A stretch of DNA of 64,000 bases from positions 248,001 through 312,000 of the forward strand of contig MU119240.1 of assembly GCA_014904845.1 (NCBI GenBank), read 5' to 3'. The position numbers and the translations under genes were made by a program. This document shows positions 1-10,826 of the stretch, piece after piece. A model generated the notes under the pieces. That model saw nothing but the letters and a program-made list of their open reading frames with translations. It had not been told where the DNA came from and did not search any database. Source of the DNA: Acephala macrosclerotiorum (lineage: Eukaryota; Ascomycota; Leotiomycetes; Helotiales; Mollisiaceae). Position 1 is the first letter of the stretch; each line of letters begins with the position of its first letter.

Positions 1-227
1 AAAATGTCCCAAAAGCTTTGGTTCTTCCAATGAGGGAATGATGAGAGATTTCTTATAATTCATGGATGTTCATTTAATTCACCTTCTCAAGCGCGTATGA
101 CAGTAATGAAGTGCCCAGATGAAAACCACCCCGAAGATACCCCATGCTCAAGCCCAAAAATCATACTCGTCATGTCACCACCCACTTCCCTCCCATCTAT
201 CCTCCAGCAGCCATCAGACCTGACAAA

Positions 228-1998
228 TCAAGGCAAATGCGGAGGTGACAACAAAGCCATCTCGTCCTTGTCACCCTCAAGTTCGCTTGTTTGCCAGATC
301 TCAAGATACTCGACGATATTCATTGAGTGTCCGTTCTTATTACCGTTGTCAGCCCATGTCTTCAGAAAAGCATAGCAGTTCTTGAACTTCTCCCATAGCT
401 TGCGATCGGCGTTCAACTGCGTTGTATTGTATTCACCTATACCCTCGATCCACTAGATGATATATTAGTTGGTTTTCGCTGAACGTATGACTTCGGACGA
501 TTTGATGTGGACAAGTTCAGGCGGGATGTGTTGTGTGAAGGTGAAAGGTGAAGATTCGGTGTAATTGGGACAGCATGCTCAGGACGACATGATGTGAAAG
601 GGACGACATGGGGTGCAGGAACAAATGACAAGATATGATTTAGTGAAAGGGAACAAAGGATCAAAAGTGGTAGATACTCACAATGACCATGAAACCTGGA
701 CGAATACATTGCCAATTGATCGCAATGCTAGGGAAAGCAGCCTGAACTTTAATAAGGTAACGGGCACCACTGCCACCAAATTTCTCAGCAGCATTTCGAG
801 ATTTATCACAAATGATAACGTAGCGGGGCATATCTGTTGTGCGCGAACTGTCAGCCATGCATCTCAGAATGGTATACGAAGTTTCAGAACGCGGAATGAA
901 GCGAAGACATCTCGTCCTTAGGTAGAGGCGATATATCGGCAGTGGAGTAGAAAGGGGGGAAGGGGGAAGGGACTCTCGCGTCGAGGCTAAATATCGGCCT
1001 AGGAAAAAGGTGTAGAAAAGGGGAGGCGAAGGCAACCTCGCGTCGAGGCTAAACACCGGTGTAGACTTAGAAAAGGGGGATGGTGAAGACACTTTCGCAT
1101 CGAGGCTAGACATCGGTCTAGGACAATGGAGTAGAAAAGGAAGACCGTCTCGCTTCGAAGCGATTGGTTGTGGTGGATCAATGGAGTAGAAAAAGGGGAG
1201 ACTGCTTACCAAGCTCCCAACCATAGGCAGGCTGATACCCCTTTCCCTTCCTACGCTCAATCTCTGCTCTGATGTCGCGTCGAGTACTAGCTGATGGCAA
1301 CATGACGAGGTGTCCTTGCGGTGTCTTCGGCTTCTTGGGGAGGCCATGGATATTGAGTTGTACCTCCTGTTGTACCTCCTTGATCAGTCTTTCTACCTCA
1401 ACTTCGGTGTTGCTCTTGAGCTCGATTGGAGGGCTTGCGTGTTTTGTATGACGTTGGGTGATGGGACCGGCTTCTTCGAAGGAGATCGGGACATAGACCT
1501 GGACTCCATATGCTCCCTCTCGCTCTGATGATCGACGATCCGCAACAGGAGCAGAAATGAACTGAGCCGCAAGGGAGGAGGACTCGGACTGTGACAATTG
1601 GGAAGATCTAGCCACATTTGTTGAACCTTTTCCGTGCTCAGAGGATGGAGGTGATATCATTTCGGGAAAAACACCAGGAAATTCGCCTGATGCTTGACCA
1701 ACTGATAGTCATCAGCAGGGGAGGGTATAATATTTGTGACAAACTTACAGTAGGTTGTCCACACCTCCTTCTCGAGATGATATTGCCGAATGGCGCCGTC
1801 AACTCTCTTGCTCTAGCTGGATGAATTGTGTTTATCCACGAGATTCTTTACAACACGCCACAGATCTCTTTGCTTGTCGTTGGCGAGCTTGTAAAGCTCC
1901 CTCACGTTGTTCGGCGTCGGCGCGGTAGGATTGAGGAGAGACATCATTTTGGGAATCTGAGACTCATACGCGTATCGATACTGGTATCGAGAAGCCAT
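228..1998 (-). pseudogene. four-exon gene of unknown function with an in-frame TAG
   Basis: Exons read by splice signals are 1998-1749, 1701-1210, 833-682 and 452-228; the phases agree and give 373 codons. Exon 1 starts MASRYQYRYAYESQIP and is rich in basic and helical residues. At 1815-1813 the codon is TAG, yet the same frame stays open on both sides (DKHNSSS, stop, SKRVDGAIRQYHLEKEVWTTY) up to a clean GTAAGT donor at 1748. CAG to TAG would explain it. Exon 3 carries YVIICDKSRNAAEKFGGSGA and exon 4 ends NIVEYLEIWQTSELEGDKDE. I do not recognise the family. Intron 2 (1209-834) is long because it holds a minisatellite. The gene could be a recent pseudogene, make a 61-residue product, or be read through; an upstream in-frame ATG at 2025 is also possible. 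Confidence 0.55.
923..1208. repeat. degenerate minisatellite, about 4-5 copies of a roughly 60 bp unit, inside an intron
   Basis: The unit contains GTAGAAAAGGGG followed by TCGCGTCGAGGCTAAA and ATCGGCCTAG-like segments. It recurs near 947, 1011, 1068, 1130 and 1185 with substitutions and small indels, the last copies being partial. It lies between the donor at 1209 and the acceptor at 834 of the minus-strand gene and accounts for that intron's size. Confidence 0.75.
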
Positions 1999-2854
1999 TT
2001 TGAAGTGTCTTGGTTGTGAACTCAACTGGGTGGCAGAGGACTGTTGTCAAATTGTCAAATTGTTGCTCGGAAGATGACCTGAATATTTACCACGCTGCCG
2101 AAAAGCATCACAGCCCCAGCAAATCAGACAGGCGAGCCTTCACGTGGACTAGCGTTATCGCCTTGCTCTCAATGCATACGCACTTACCGGTGATACTAAT
2201 AGCCCTATATAATATAAGTAGGCAGAGATTCCAGCGCTAAGAGCAAGTCCTTGCGCGAAAAGTCCTCGTTGACCTGCCCATGAGGAAACTGGGGACTTTA
2301 AGCTTCCGGATCTCCATTTTAATTTTGTGAACCTAGCTACGAGTCAATTTAGGCAGCTAGAGCTTTTTGGCATTCGTGGTTATGGATTGCAGGGAATTAC
2401 ATAGCATCTGCCAGGCAAGAGATCACACCCTGTGTCGGCGAGATTTATTAATACACTTAAACCCGCAAGGATCACTTCAGAGCCTCAAGATCGTTTTCTC
2501 TCGCTACACATTACCGTTCCAAAAATATGCCTCTTAGAGAGTCATGATGCTGCCGAGCTGAGATCCAGAGTGTTAAGTCTCGATTCGGTGGGACCAATTT
2601 ACTAAACTCCTAGACCCATCTCCAAAAGCCCCTTACAAGGGACTCGACTGACATCTAAGAGTGAGTCACATCGTACACCACTCTAGGGAGCCCTAGGAGT
2701 TATGGAGCGAATCGTTCTTTAAGGGCCTTCGAAGCGTAGTGGCTTAGATATATTAGAGCCATAGACTATGATTGGACCCATCCCAGCAGAATTCTGGAGG
2801 CACAGGCTCACAGGGACGTCTTTCCAAACAAAAAAGCGCGTGAAAGCTCAGTTC

Positions 2855-2887
2855 AGCACTACGACAGCACTACGACATCAATACGAC
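2855..2887. repeat. 11 bp tandem repeat, three copies
   Basis: AGCACTACGAC is followed by a second identical copy and then by ATCAATACGAC. The run sits just before a second, longer imperfect duplication. Confidence 0.7.
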
Positions 2888-2900
2888 ATCCGCCACAATA

Positions 2901-3003
2901 AGATGCATCCGCCAACGAACATACTTCATGAACAGCTATGCGCCAGAACAGAGAAGCATCTGCTAATGAACATTGTGCATGAACAGACGAAGTTCTGGCA
3001 GTG
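2901..3003. repeat. imperfect tandem duplication of about 51 bp
   Basis: Copy one has GATGCATCCGCCAACGAACA, then TTCATGAACAG, then GCCAGAACAG. Copy two has GAAGCATCTGCTAATGAACA, then TGCATGAACAG, then AGTTCTGGCAG. Several differences are C/T. Confidence 0.55.
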
Positions 3004-4426
3004 ATACGCCTCACCGAACTGCGCCAGACCTTACTGAATGGGAGATACAGCCCTGTGCATGCTATGCTATTCAAGTCTTCGGAAACTCGATGGAGGGTCT
3101 AATGCATGGATGTAGAAAGGACGGACGACAAGTCTATAGGGCTTATGAAGATACGCAAGAACCAAGAACCATATCAGATCCAACGTCCACTCATTACCAG
3201 TACTAATTTCTTGATTTAACTAGATCCCTCCCGAGGCTCATGCTGCTACCGAACCCGCGAGTCCTAAGAGTACGAATGGTTGAGTCAGACACAATCCCCT
3301 TGCTCAAATTCCAGACCGCTTCATCTTCCTCAACATGGTTATTCTATACCTTCTGCTTTGAGAAACACTTCGAAGGAGGTGACTCTCCATCTCAAAAACC
3401 TCATGAGTCATGAGTATACGCTTGATTGTACATAATTACGAGGCGCAACCGGTCTATACCAACATCGAATCCATACCGGAGCAGTTTCCTCCAGAAGTAT
3501 CTCGTAACGGCAAAATCAATCTTGCTTTTACTCTCAACACCGATGGTGGAACGCCTCAAGTCTTTGTAGAGGATGATGAACAAGACATCCGTCCCAGGAA
3601 AGCTCCAAAGAGGTTTCGGCCATCTTGAAAGAAGGTATCGAATCATACATCTCCCCACTTAGTACCTCCCTTACTTTCATGACCGTACAGATCCAGAACT
3701 TTCAGATCACAACCGGCTTCAACCACCTCCAAATTATACCAACAAGCACTTTGCAACCACACAACATTCCCGTCTTTGAAGGACGGTCCTTCTCCAATAA
3801 CATTCCTCTTGGCATACTATTCAGGCCTTTATACTTACAATCCTTAACAGCAGAGACATCGAGCTCAGAGAATAATGCCTCAAGACTTCGATCCCTAACT
3901 ATTAGCAGACGTGGATAATGGAAGGCACTTTCTCCATGGGCTCTATGAAGAGCTGGGGAAGGTCTCGAGATGTGAAGGCTTGTTCGAAGTGGTTTTATTC
4001 TGGGGCGTAGGGGTCGTATTTTTGTATACAAGTTTAGGGCTGAGGGTGTGAAGGAACTTCTATACTTAGAGGCGGATTTCGGTTGGTAATTTTGGGAAGT
4101 TGGTAAATGTGGTTGATTGAGATGACTTAGGTGAGCGGTATTCGTCGGCTTTGAGACTGGTTTCACTGACTCGCAGCGGGGAACAACCGACAAGGAGATA
4201 GAGCGATCTGGTCGAGGTGGTGGTAGTATAGATACTCTCAGAAATCGAGCGGTCTAGCTGCGGTCTCGCTTGAAAAAGGCACTGGTAGGCCGAAGGTTGG
4301 CTGAGCCATGGCCCTCAAAAATGAACTTGGCGAAAGATCCTTGATCAAGTTACATATTTGAGAGTGTTTGGAAGCTCTGATGTATAAACTGTATTGTGGG
4401 GACGATGGCGAAAAAAGGACGACGTT

Positions 4427-4478
4427 GAAGTGAAGTGAAGTGAAGTGAAGTGAAGTGAAGTGAAGTGAAGTGAAGTGA
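4427..4478. repeat. GAAGT pentanucleotide microsatellite, about 10 copies
   Basis: The sequence reads GAAGT repeated about ten times without interruption, ending at GAGGTTCC. No supported gene overlaps it. Confidence 0.95.
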
Positions 4479-4905
4479 GGTTCCAGCGAGAAGTTACATA
4501 ACCAAGTCTATGCGGGGGTGGGACCTTGATTGGCTCGGCCACTCATTACAAGCAGCAAGCCCCTCGGAAGATGTAATCTTACGTTGAGGAAGGAAGAACT
4601 TGGATACATGAAGTAAGAAAGATACTATCTACTTGGACCGGATATTGATTGATAGAAGACTTGACCTGACATGGGAAATGTTGGAAACTTTGATAATGCT
4701 TGACTCCAGATTATCCTTACTTCTCTAAGTTCTCTTTAGAGTTGGCTTTTATAACACATGTCCCCCAAACATGCCTGGGGAGCCTCCAGGTACCAATTGC
4801 CACTGTCGTCCGTGCTATATTCCCCTTGCGAGCTTTATGGCAAGTGCCAAAGCTGCCATCTTGGAGGGCATCCCTGAATGTAACGAGTATGCACACCACA
4901 CTCAT

Positions 4906-5771
4906 TTACTCGGAGTCTTCACCCTCATCCTCCCCTTGATTGAAAACAACCTTCTCAATCAACGCCAACGTCGCCCTAACAGGCAGCCCTACCACATTGT
5001 CAAAGCTCCCCTCGATCCTTTCCACGAGCAAGTTGCCCATTCCCTGGATTCCATATCCACCCGCCTTATCCGCACCCTCTCTCGTCTTAACATACGCCTC
5101 AATCAACTCATCACTAACATCAGCAGCAAACACAACCCTCGTCTCCTCCACCGTAGTCTCAATATTATACCCTGGATCTCTCGCATCCTCTCTTGGCGCC
5201 AACGCAACAACAGCCGTATAGCACTTGTGAACTTTTTGATCTCTCAACATCTTCAACATGCCTATATGATCTTTCTCACTCCTTGGCTTCTCAAGGATAT
5301 GTCCCGCATTTGTGACGATGACTGTGTCTGCTGAAATGACGAGTGCTGGGTCTGGTATAGATACTAGTGAGTTATCAATTGCAACGGTGTAGACGTCTAG
5401 ACATTTTTGGATGGCTGTTTGGAGTACGTATTCGAGGGGGCCGAGTCGCTCTTTCGAGAGGTTCTCGGGCTTGGTGGAGGGGAGGATTTCGAGATTCGTG
5501 AGACCGATCTGGAAATGTTAATTATCGAAAATACATGGGGCATAGAAAGGCATACAGTAGCTAATAACTGTTTCCTTCGCGGACTTGCAGAAGCAAGTAT
5601 TATCCTTTTTCCTTTCAATTGATTGAGAACTGGAATATCCAAAGGAAAGGGACCGCGAGGCAGAGGCTTGGCGCCTGCTGGCGGAGGCCCATTCCTAGTT
5701 GGTAAAGCTCCATGCTGAGCAGCTACAGCATCATAAGTCGGCGGAACCTCTTTACGATCCCCTCCAGACAT
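4906..5771 (-). CDS. Maf-like nucleoside triphosphate pyrophosphatase
   Basis: Two exons, 5771-5556 and 5508-4906, are joined across a 47 bp intron (GTATGC to TTCCAG) to give 272 aa. The Maf signature SASPRRKQLL lies at residues 61-70, followed by IGLTNLEILPSTKPENL, then SADTVIV near residue 125 (family catalytic Asp) and GGYGIQGMG near residue 225. Maf proteins hydrolyse non-canonical or modified NTPs to NMP plus pyrophosphate and are thought to keep damaged nucleotides out of nucleic acids. A Pro-rich extension of about 50 residues precedes the conserved core, as often seen in fungi. The start is the ATG at 5771, the last one before the conserved core. It is divergent from the bHLH gene across 247 bp. 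Confidence 0.93.
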
Positions 5772-6018
5772 TTTGGAATTTAATTGCTGTTGATCACAAA
5801 ATCCATGCGGAGCTAGCTGTGCCTGTGAAACTAACAGCGGACAAGGCTGACGAACCAAAGTGGGGCGTTCTCAAAGAGGGAAGGCGTAGCGGCTACGGTT
5901 GAAAGCCTCGTGAGGTCAGAGCATGTGATTGTCCTTCATGACCGAGGAAACTCAACGGTTCCCTCGTGCAATGTGCTCTGGGTGAAAAGGACAACGTGCT
6001 GGATGATACGCAGTTCTC
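5772..6018. promoter_or_regulatory. divergent promoter between Maf-like and bHLH genes, with an E-box
   Basis: This 247 bp interval separates two genes transcribed away from each other. It contains CATGTGATT at 5922-5930, an E-box (CANNTG) that resembles the CATGTGAAAT core bound by yeast Ino2/Ino4. Because the right-hand gene encodes an Ino4-like bHLH protein, self-regulation is possible. This is inference from the motif only. Confidence 0.4.
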
Positions 6019-6442
6019 ATGCCATCATCTAAAATGTCGACTTCTCCTGCGCGTGAGGGATCTGCCAATGCCGGCTCGGCCAACGGTTTGGATGAGAAAC
6101 CAAGGCTCTCGGAGCATGAGAAGAAAGCGAACCATATTGCTTCTGGTATACCCTCACCTTGCTCTATATCCGGGATGAATATCTTTTGGAGGCAACAGAT
6201 TGCTATAAGTACTGGGACATTCTCTGACAAAGTATGTAGAGCAAAAGCGCAGACAGGCTATCCGCGAAGGCTTCGATCGTCTTACCGAATTAGTACCAGG
6301 CTTGGAAGGTCAAGGACGAAGCGAGAGCGTGGTCTTGAAGAAGACGGTTGACTATATGCGTCTACAACTGGCAGAAAGGCGGAGGTTGGTTGGCAGAATT
6401 GAGGAGCTTGGAGGGCAGGTTGAGGATGGAATGAGACGATGA
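6019..6442 (+). CDS. small bHLH transcription factor, INO4-like
   Basis: Exons 6019-6145 and 6240-6442 are joined by a GTATAC to TGTAG intron (94 bp, phase 1) to give 109 aa (104 aa from the second ATG at 6034). After a Ser/Ala-rich leader comes a complete bHLH: basic region KKANHIASEQKRRQAIREGF, with the E and R residues that read the CANNTG box, helix 1 ending DRLTELVPGL, loop GQGRSES, and helix 2 VVLKKTVDYMRLQLAERR. Splicing is needed to restore the basic region, because the unspliced frame breaks it after HIAS. The length and the REGFDRLTELVPGL form fit the fungal Ino4-type subgroup, which regulates phospholipid genes in yeast as a heterodimer; the target genes here are unknown. Confidence 0.92.
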
Positions 6443-6648
6443 ACGTTATCGGACGAAGAGGGGAAGACAGGTCTAGGAAGGGCACATTTGCTGTACATAA
6501 TGTGAAAGGCGATGCGAAGGGCTTTACGGCGTTATGAATTGGCTGGGAAAGTTGATACCACGGGTTGGGCGGGAGCATTATTCATCGAAGAGCATACATT
6601 AGATATTGCTCCAAGGTGTGAGTTCATATTCATACAGTACATTTAAGT

Positions 6649-8373
6649 TCAATCCCTTGTAGGAGATTCACCTTGATATGGTACAGGATCCGCCGACCGT
6701 CGGCTGTCGTAGAAATAGCTTTGTTGCAATCCCTCTAGGAATCTCTTCAGCCATCCTGGGTTGATTTCAAACTTCCCTAGTTCTCCTCGAGTCAGCGGAG
6801 GAAGCCCTTTCGCATCTGCTTTCTTGCCATCGCCTGCAAAGCCAGCCCCTTTGGCCCCTTTCCTCTGCGCCGAGATTTGTCTGAGGATACCACTATGCAG
6901 AAGCGACCCTTGAGGATCTGGAATTCCCGAGAAATCAGCGACGACACGCTCAAAAGGCACATCTTGGTTCCCCACAACCGCAACCACTGCATATCGTTTC
7001 CGCTTTGCTTCGGATACTTTCTTCTTCACCGACCGCGGGGTAGAGTCGATGTCAACGGAGATCTTGTCACCAGCAAGCACTGCCCCACTCCAGCTTCGAA
7101 TACCACTCGTACCCTGCAGCGATCTCTTAACCTTATAAGCCCAGTCGACAACTTCCTTGGAGTCATTGGTAGTGATGATGATCACCTGGCGGGGATTGAG
7201 CCAGTACGGCCAACGCCCATTATAATGCTCAATTAACAAAGCCATTATTCGTTCGACGGATCCCAGAACCGCTCGATGAATTAGCACTGGAGTGACTGGT
7301 CCCTCAACCTTGAGCAGCGCTGGATCATTGGTAGTCAATCCTCGTTGTTCTTGTTCAGGCGCAGGAGCTTGATATTCGAGCCCAAATCGTTGGGGCAATT
7401 GGAAGTCAAGCTGGATTGTCGCAGTCTGATGCTCTTTACCATCCGAGTCTTTCAAGATGATATCAATCTTTGGCCCATAGAACGCTCCGTCCCCTTCATT
7501 GATTGTCCAGACCTGGCCACTTTCGTTCAAGGAATCTTTCAATGCTTTTTCAGCAGCGTCCCAGTCTTCAAGTGTCCCAATAAAATTGTCCGTTGGCCGT
7601 GTCGACAGCGCCAGTCTATAGGGGCCGAGGCCAAATGTCTCGTACGTCGTCTTGACAAAATCTAACGTCTTCGAAATCTCTTCTCGAATTTGTGAAGGCC
7701 GGCAGAAAATGTGGCCATCGTCCTGGTGAAATCGCCTCACTCTCGTTAAACCACTCAACGCTCCGTGTATCTCATTTCGATGTAAGGGACTAAAATCGGC
7801 GAATCGTATTGGCAGGTCTCGATAACTTCTCTTCTGTGCTGCGAAAAGAAGACAATGGCCTGGGCAATTCATGGGCTTCAAGCCATATTCCTCGTGTTCC
7901 CCAATTTGACGGCCTTCCTTCTCACCAGAAGCTCCTCGACCGGTAACCGCATACATGTCCTCCGCATAATTCTCCCAATGCCCTGACTTCTCCCATAATG
8001 ACTTCTTGTATATTGTAGGTGTGATAACCTCTTGGAACCCGTACCGATCGTATTGAGCTCGAAGGAAATTCGTCAACTTGTTGAATAATTTTGCGCCATT
8101 AGGTAGAAATAAGGGCGAGCCTGGGCTATATGGGGAAGTAGTAAAGATTTCCTGTTCGATAGCTAGCTGTCTGTGATCTGCTAGACCTACTGGAGGAATG
8201 GAACCATTCACTTCAGCTTTTCTTTCTGGCGAAGGAGCTGGAGCCGGAGCTGCGACCGATGCCGGAGCTTCGCATGCTGTACAGTAGCTATTGCGTATGA
8301 CTCCTTGTATTCGAGAGACTCGGTATACAGCATGTGATGCTCTTGCACGTTGTAATATTCGTACAGCTCGCAT
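6649..8373 (-). CDS. MST1: mitochondrial threonyl-tRNA synthetase
   Basis: A single exon encodes 574 aa. The open frame extends upstream to 8418, but only with a GTG; the first ATG is at 8373 and begins MRAVRILQRARASHAVYRV, a classic Arg-rich mitochondrial presequence. The class II core follows: motif 1 around YGFQEVITPTIYKKS, zinc-site Cys in MNCPGH, motif 2 around SPLHRNEIHGALSGLTRVRR, motif 3 HRAVLGSVERIMALLIEHY, then the anticodon-binding domain from about WLNPRQVIIITTND. The TGS and N2 editing domains of cytosolic ThrRS are absent, as in yeast Mst1. A Lys/Gly-rich insert (about residues 520-540) lies near the C-terminus. It charges tRNA-Thr in the mitochondrial matrix. Confidence 0.95.
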   Translation of the reverse strand: MRAVRILQRARASHAVYRVSRIQGVIRNSYCTACEAPASVAAPAPAPSPERKAEVNGSIPPVGLADHRQLAIEQEIFTTSPYSPGSPLFLPNGAKLFNKLTNFLRAQYDRYGFQEVITPTIYKKSLWEKSGHWENYAEDMYAVTGRGASGEKEGRQIGEHEEYGLKPMNCPGHCLLFAAQKRSYRDLPIRFADFSPLHRNEIHGALSGLTRVRRFHQDDGHIFCRPSQIREEISKTLDFVKTTYETFGLGPYRLALSTRPTDNFIGTLEDWDAAEKALKDSLNESGQVWTINEGDGAFYGPKIDIILKDSDGKEHQTATIQLDFQLPQRFGLEYQAPAPEQEQRGLTTNDPALLKVEGPVTPVLIHRAVLGSVERIMALLIEHYNGRWPYWLNPRQVIIITTNDSKEVVDWAYKVKRSLQGTSGIRSWSGAVLAGDKISVDIDSTPRSVKKKVSEAKRKRYAVVAVVGNQDVPFERVVADFSGIPDPQGSLLHSGILRQISAQRKGAKGAGFAGDGKKADAKGLPPLTRGELGKFEINPGWLKRFLEGLQQSYFYDSRRSADPVPYQGESPTRD

Positions 8374-8683
8374 CACGTTGAGTTGCAGCTGATCGAGTGA
8401 GATCTGGAGCTTCTTCACGGCTCGTCACGGGCAGCAAGTCCCCTGTTAACAATCCCTGCAAGCTTCTCAAGTGCCAACGACAAACGTCATGCACAGGACC
8501 TCGAAAGAAGATATTCTCCCTTCTCTTTATATGTTACCTTGATGGCGCATGTTTCTCGTCCCAAATCTTATTTACTCCTGCGCACTTTTTATTCTTCTCC
8601 TATTAAATGAGCGCTGCAGTACAAGTTTGCTGAGCATATCACTTACGCGCCGACGCGTCCTAAACAAAGAATCTGCATTCACG
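8374..8683. promoter_or_regulatory. divergent intergenic region of MST1 and the membrane/coiled-coil gene
   Basis: Both neighbours start at the edges of this 310 bp interval and point outward, so it must hold both promoters. The right-hand gene has the context TTCACGATG at its start. I see no strong TATA box. Confidence 0.5.
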
Positions 8684-10390
8684 ATGCCAGCAGGCAAACA
8701 AAAGCTATACCTTGGGGAGTCCTGGGTAGTTGAAGGGGATAATGACAGTCCGGGTAATTCTCCCAAAGATGAAGACTATTTCCCGCAGAGATCAACGCCG
8801 CCGCGCAGAAACGCGAGAGGGAACAACAGGTCGCCAGAACCAGAATTGGTGATGCCTTCGCTGGATGTCGAATCTATGGATGGGTCATGGGCAGGAGCTA
8901 TGAGCAGAAGTACACGATTGAGGAGTCCAGGATCGAGTGATAGAGTAGGACGCAGACGAAATACTCGCATGCGTAACGGCAGTCCGGAGAAACGCTCGAT
9001 GACAAAGAGACCTCCCACCGATTCACCAACTCCTGCACCTCCTTTGAGATCCCATAAGAAGTCCAGCGATACCCGGGACGCTTTGGAGGTCGCTACAGAA
9101 CACTTCGCCGTCATGGTATCGTGGTTATTGGACATTGTTGCCGGCGCTTTCAAGGTCCTCAAACGACCTCTATCCTACTTCTTGGCTGTATGGCTTCTTT
9201 TTGGCCTGCTTGTGATTGCGCACAATCTCATCACGACATCAATATATGCGTCTCTATCACCTATATGTCGCATTCCCGGCGCGGGCTTCTTGAACCTGCC
9301 TTTCTGCCCTGCGTATCGAGTTGATACCAGAAATGGTGATCCTCCTACCGCCCAATTCGACGACTTGATGACTGTGCAGTCCAAATTTGAGGAGGTTCTA
9401 GAAGAAAGCGCGGGTGGCGTATCTCTTCCCTTGGATATGAAACGTGGAGAGGCATCAATCCGAGATTTGCGCCAGCTGGTTCGATATAGCCATCTCCATT
9501 CAAAGTAAGCAGTCTTTTTGCGGCAAATCTGGTGAAGCACAGGCCCCGAAGCCGTCACTGAGAAATGGTGCAGCTGCTTCTAGACATTCTATGAAAAAGC
9601 ACTAATATCGGCTAGAAACGAACTTGTTCTCGAATTCGACGGCTTTATTGAGACCGCACGCATTGCGTCATACGACCTCCAAAAGTTCAACAGCCATGTT
9701 GGCCGAGCTGTGGACTCCGTCATATCGACAACGAGATGGACCACAAGAGTGCTTGATGGCATCCAAGAACGTGATGCTACGCGGGGATCGATAAATGCAT
9801 TTATTAACGACAAGCTGCTAGCACCTTTTCAACCTATCAAGTTTACGGAAAGCATACTGCTAGACCAGTATATCCAGCACACACGGATTGTGGAGGAGGA
9901 GATCAACAAACTGATCGCTGAGGCCCAGGCACTTTTGATGGTACTAACGAATCTCGAAGACCGTCTTGACGTTATCCACGGTATTGCTACGCGAGACGAC
10001 ATGCACACCAAGGCATTAAAAGAGGAGATACTTGCCGAACTCTGGACAATGGTTGGCGGAAATCGCGGGAAGCTAAACAAGATGGACAAGCAGCTGGGTT
10101 TGCTTCACCAGGTTGGAGTCTACAGGAAAAATGCATACGCACATGTTTCTGGTACCATCATTCGCCTACAGGCCATGGGAGCTGGCCTTGAGGATTTACG
10201 AGAACGTGTGGGATCTCCTGAGTTACTGCGGGATAGACTTGACATTCCGCTGTCAGTTCATATCGAGAACATACAGAAAGGTGTGGAAAGACTCGAAGAG
10301 AGCAGACAGAATGCACGCAAGCTCGAGGATCAGCACATCAGGCAAACACTGGAGCGTGGACGGCTTGAAGGGATAATGATAGATGGATGA
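8684..10390 (+). CDS. single-pass membrane protein with long helical C-terminal domain
   Basis: Exons 8684-9504 and 9616-10390 are joined by a phase 2 intron (GTAAGC to GGCTAG, 111 bp) to give 531 aa. The start at 8684 is chosen because the frame upstream passes through the MST1 promoter. Residues 1-130 are polar and rich in Ser, Arg and Pro with clusters such as VGRRRNTRMRNG. One hydrophobic segment, YFLAVWLLFGLLVIAHNLI, lies near residues 165-183. The rest is charged and helical with heptad-like stretches (EEEINKLIAEAQALLMVL; ENIQKGVERLEESRQNARKL). The layout suggests a basic N-terminal tail on one side of a membrane and a coiled coil on the other, perhaps at the nuclear envelope or ER. I cannot name the family. 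Confidence 0.85.
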
Positions 10391-10826
10391 GTATTAGTGT
10401 GACGAATGTACGAAGAACAAGATATTTCCTTTTGGTTTTGGTCGATCTTAGCGTGGGTAAGGTCATGTATGACGGCCGGCCGCGGAGTTTGGCATCATTG
10501 AGTTTGTATCGAATATTCTGGTCGATACATGGTAGACACCCCAGCACAGTGGCAAATTTTGCAGCTTTGTTTCTATTTCGCCTATTCCACAATCTGTTTT
10601 GCGTATGTGAGGTACTTGATACTATCGAAGGTAGAGCATAATTGCTCACGGCGTTCGAGTTGGGGTTGTTAACTGGGCTCCCGTCAGCGGGAAGGTCTGC
10701 ACCGTACGTCATACAAATTTCATTTCCAACGCTCTTAACCCACAAAGCAATAACCAGCAGAGAGAGCAGCTACATTTCAGATTCATATCACAATTTTCCT
10801 CCAACCTCGAAAATACACATATCAAC

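Larger units (their letters stand above)
1999..4905. other. long stretch without a supported gene
   Basis: I see no convincing gene here. Short open frames at 3410-3628 (+) and 3702-4193 (-) lack recognisable motifs or splice-compatible partners. The stretch does hold three small repeats, listed separately, at 2855-2887, 2901-3003 and 4427-4478. Confidence 0.5.

Noticed and set aside
661..1347. 228-codon minus-strand open frame
   Set aside because: It runs through the minisatellite intron of the 0.2-2.0 kb gene; only its end (833-682) is a real exon. The rest is repeat read as protein (CLASTRG-like text).
3702..4193. 163-codon minus-strand frame
   Set aside because: It has Ser/Pro-rich random-looking text without motif; no splice sites of matching phase link it to another frame.
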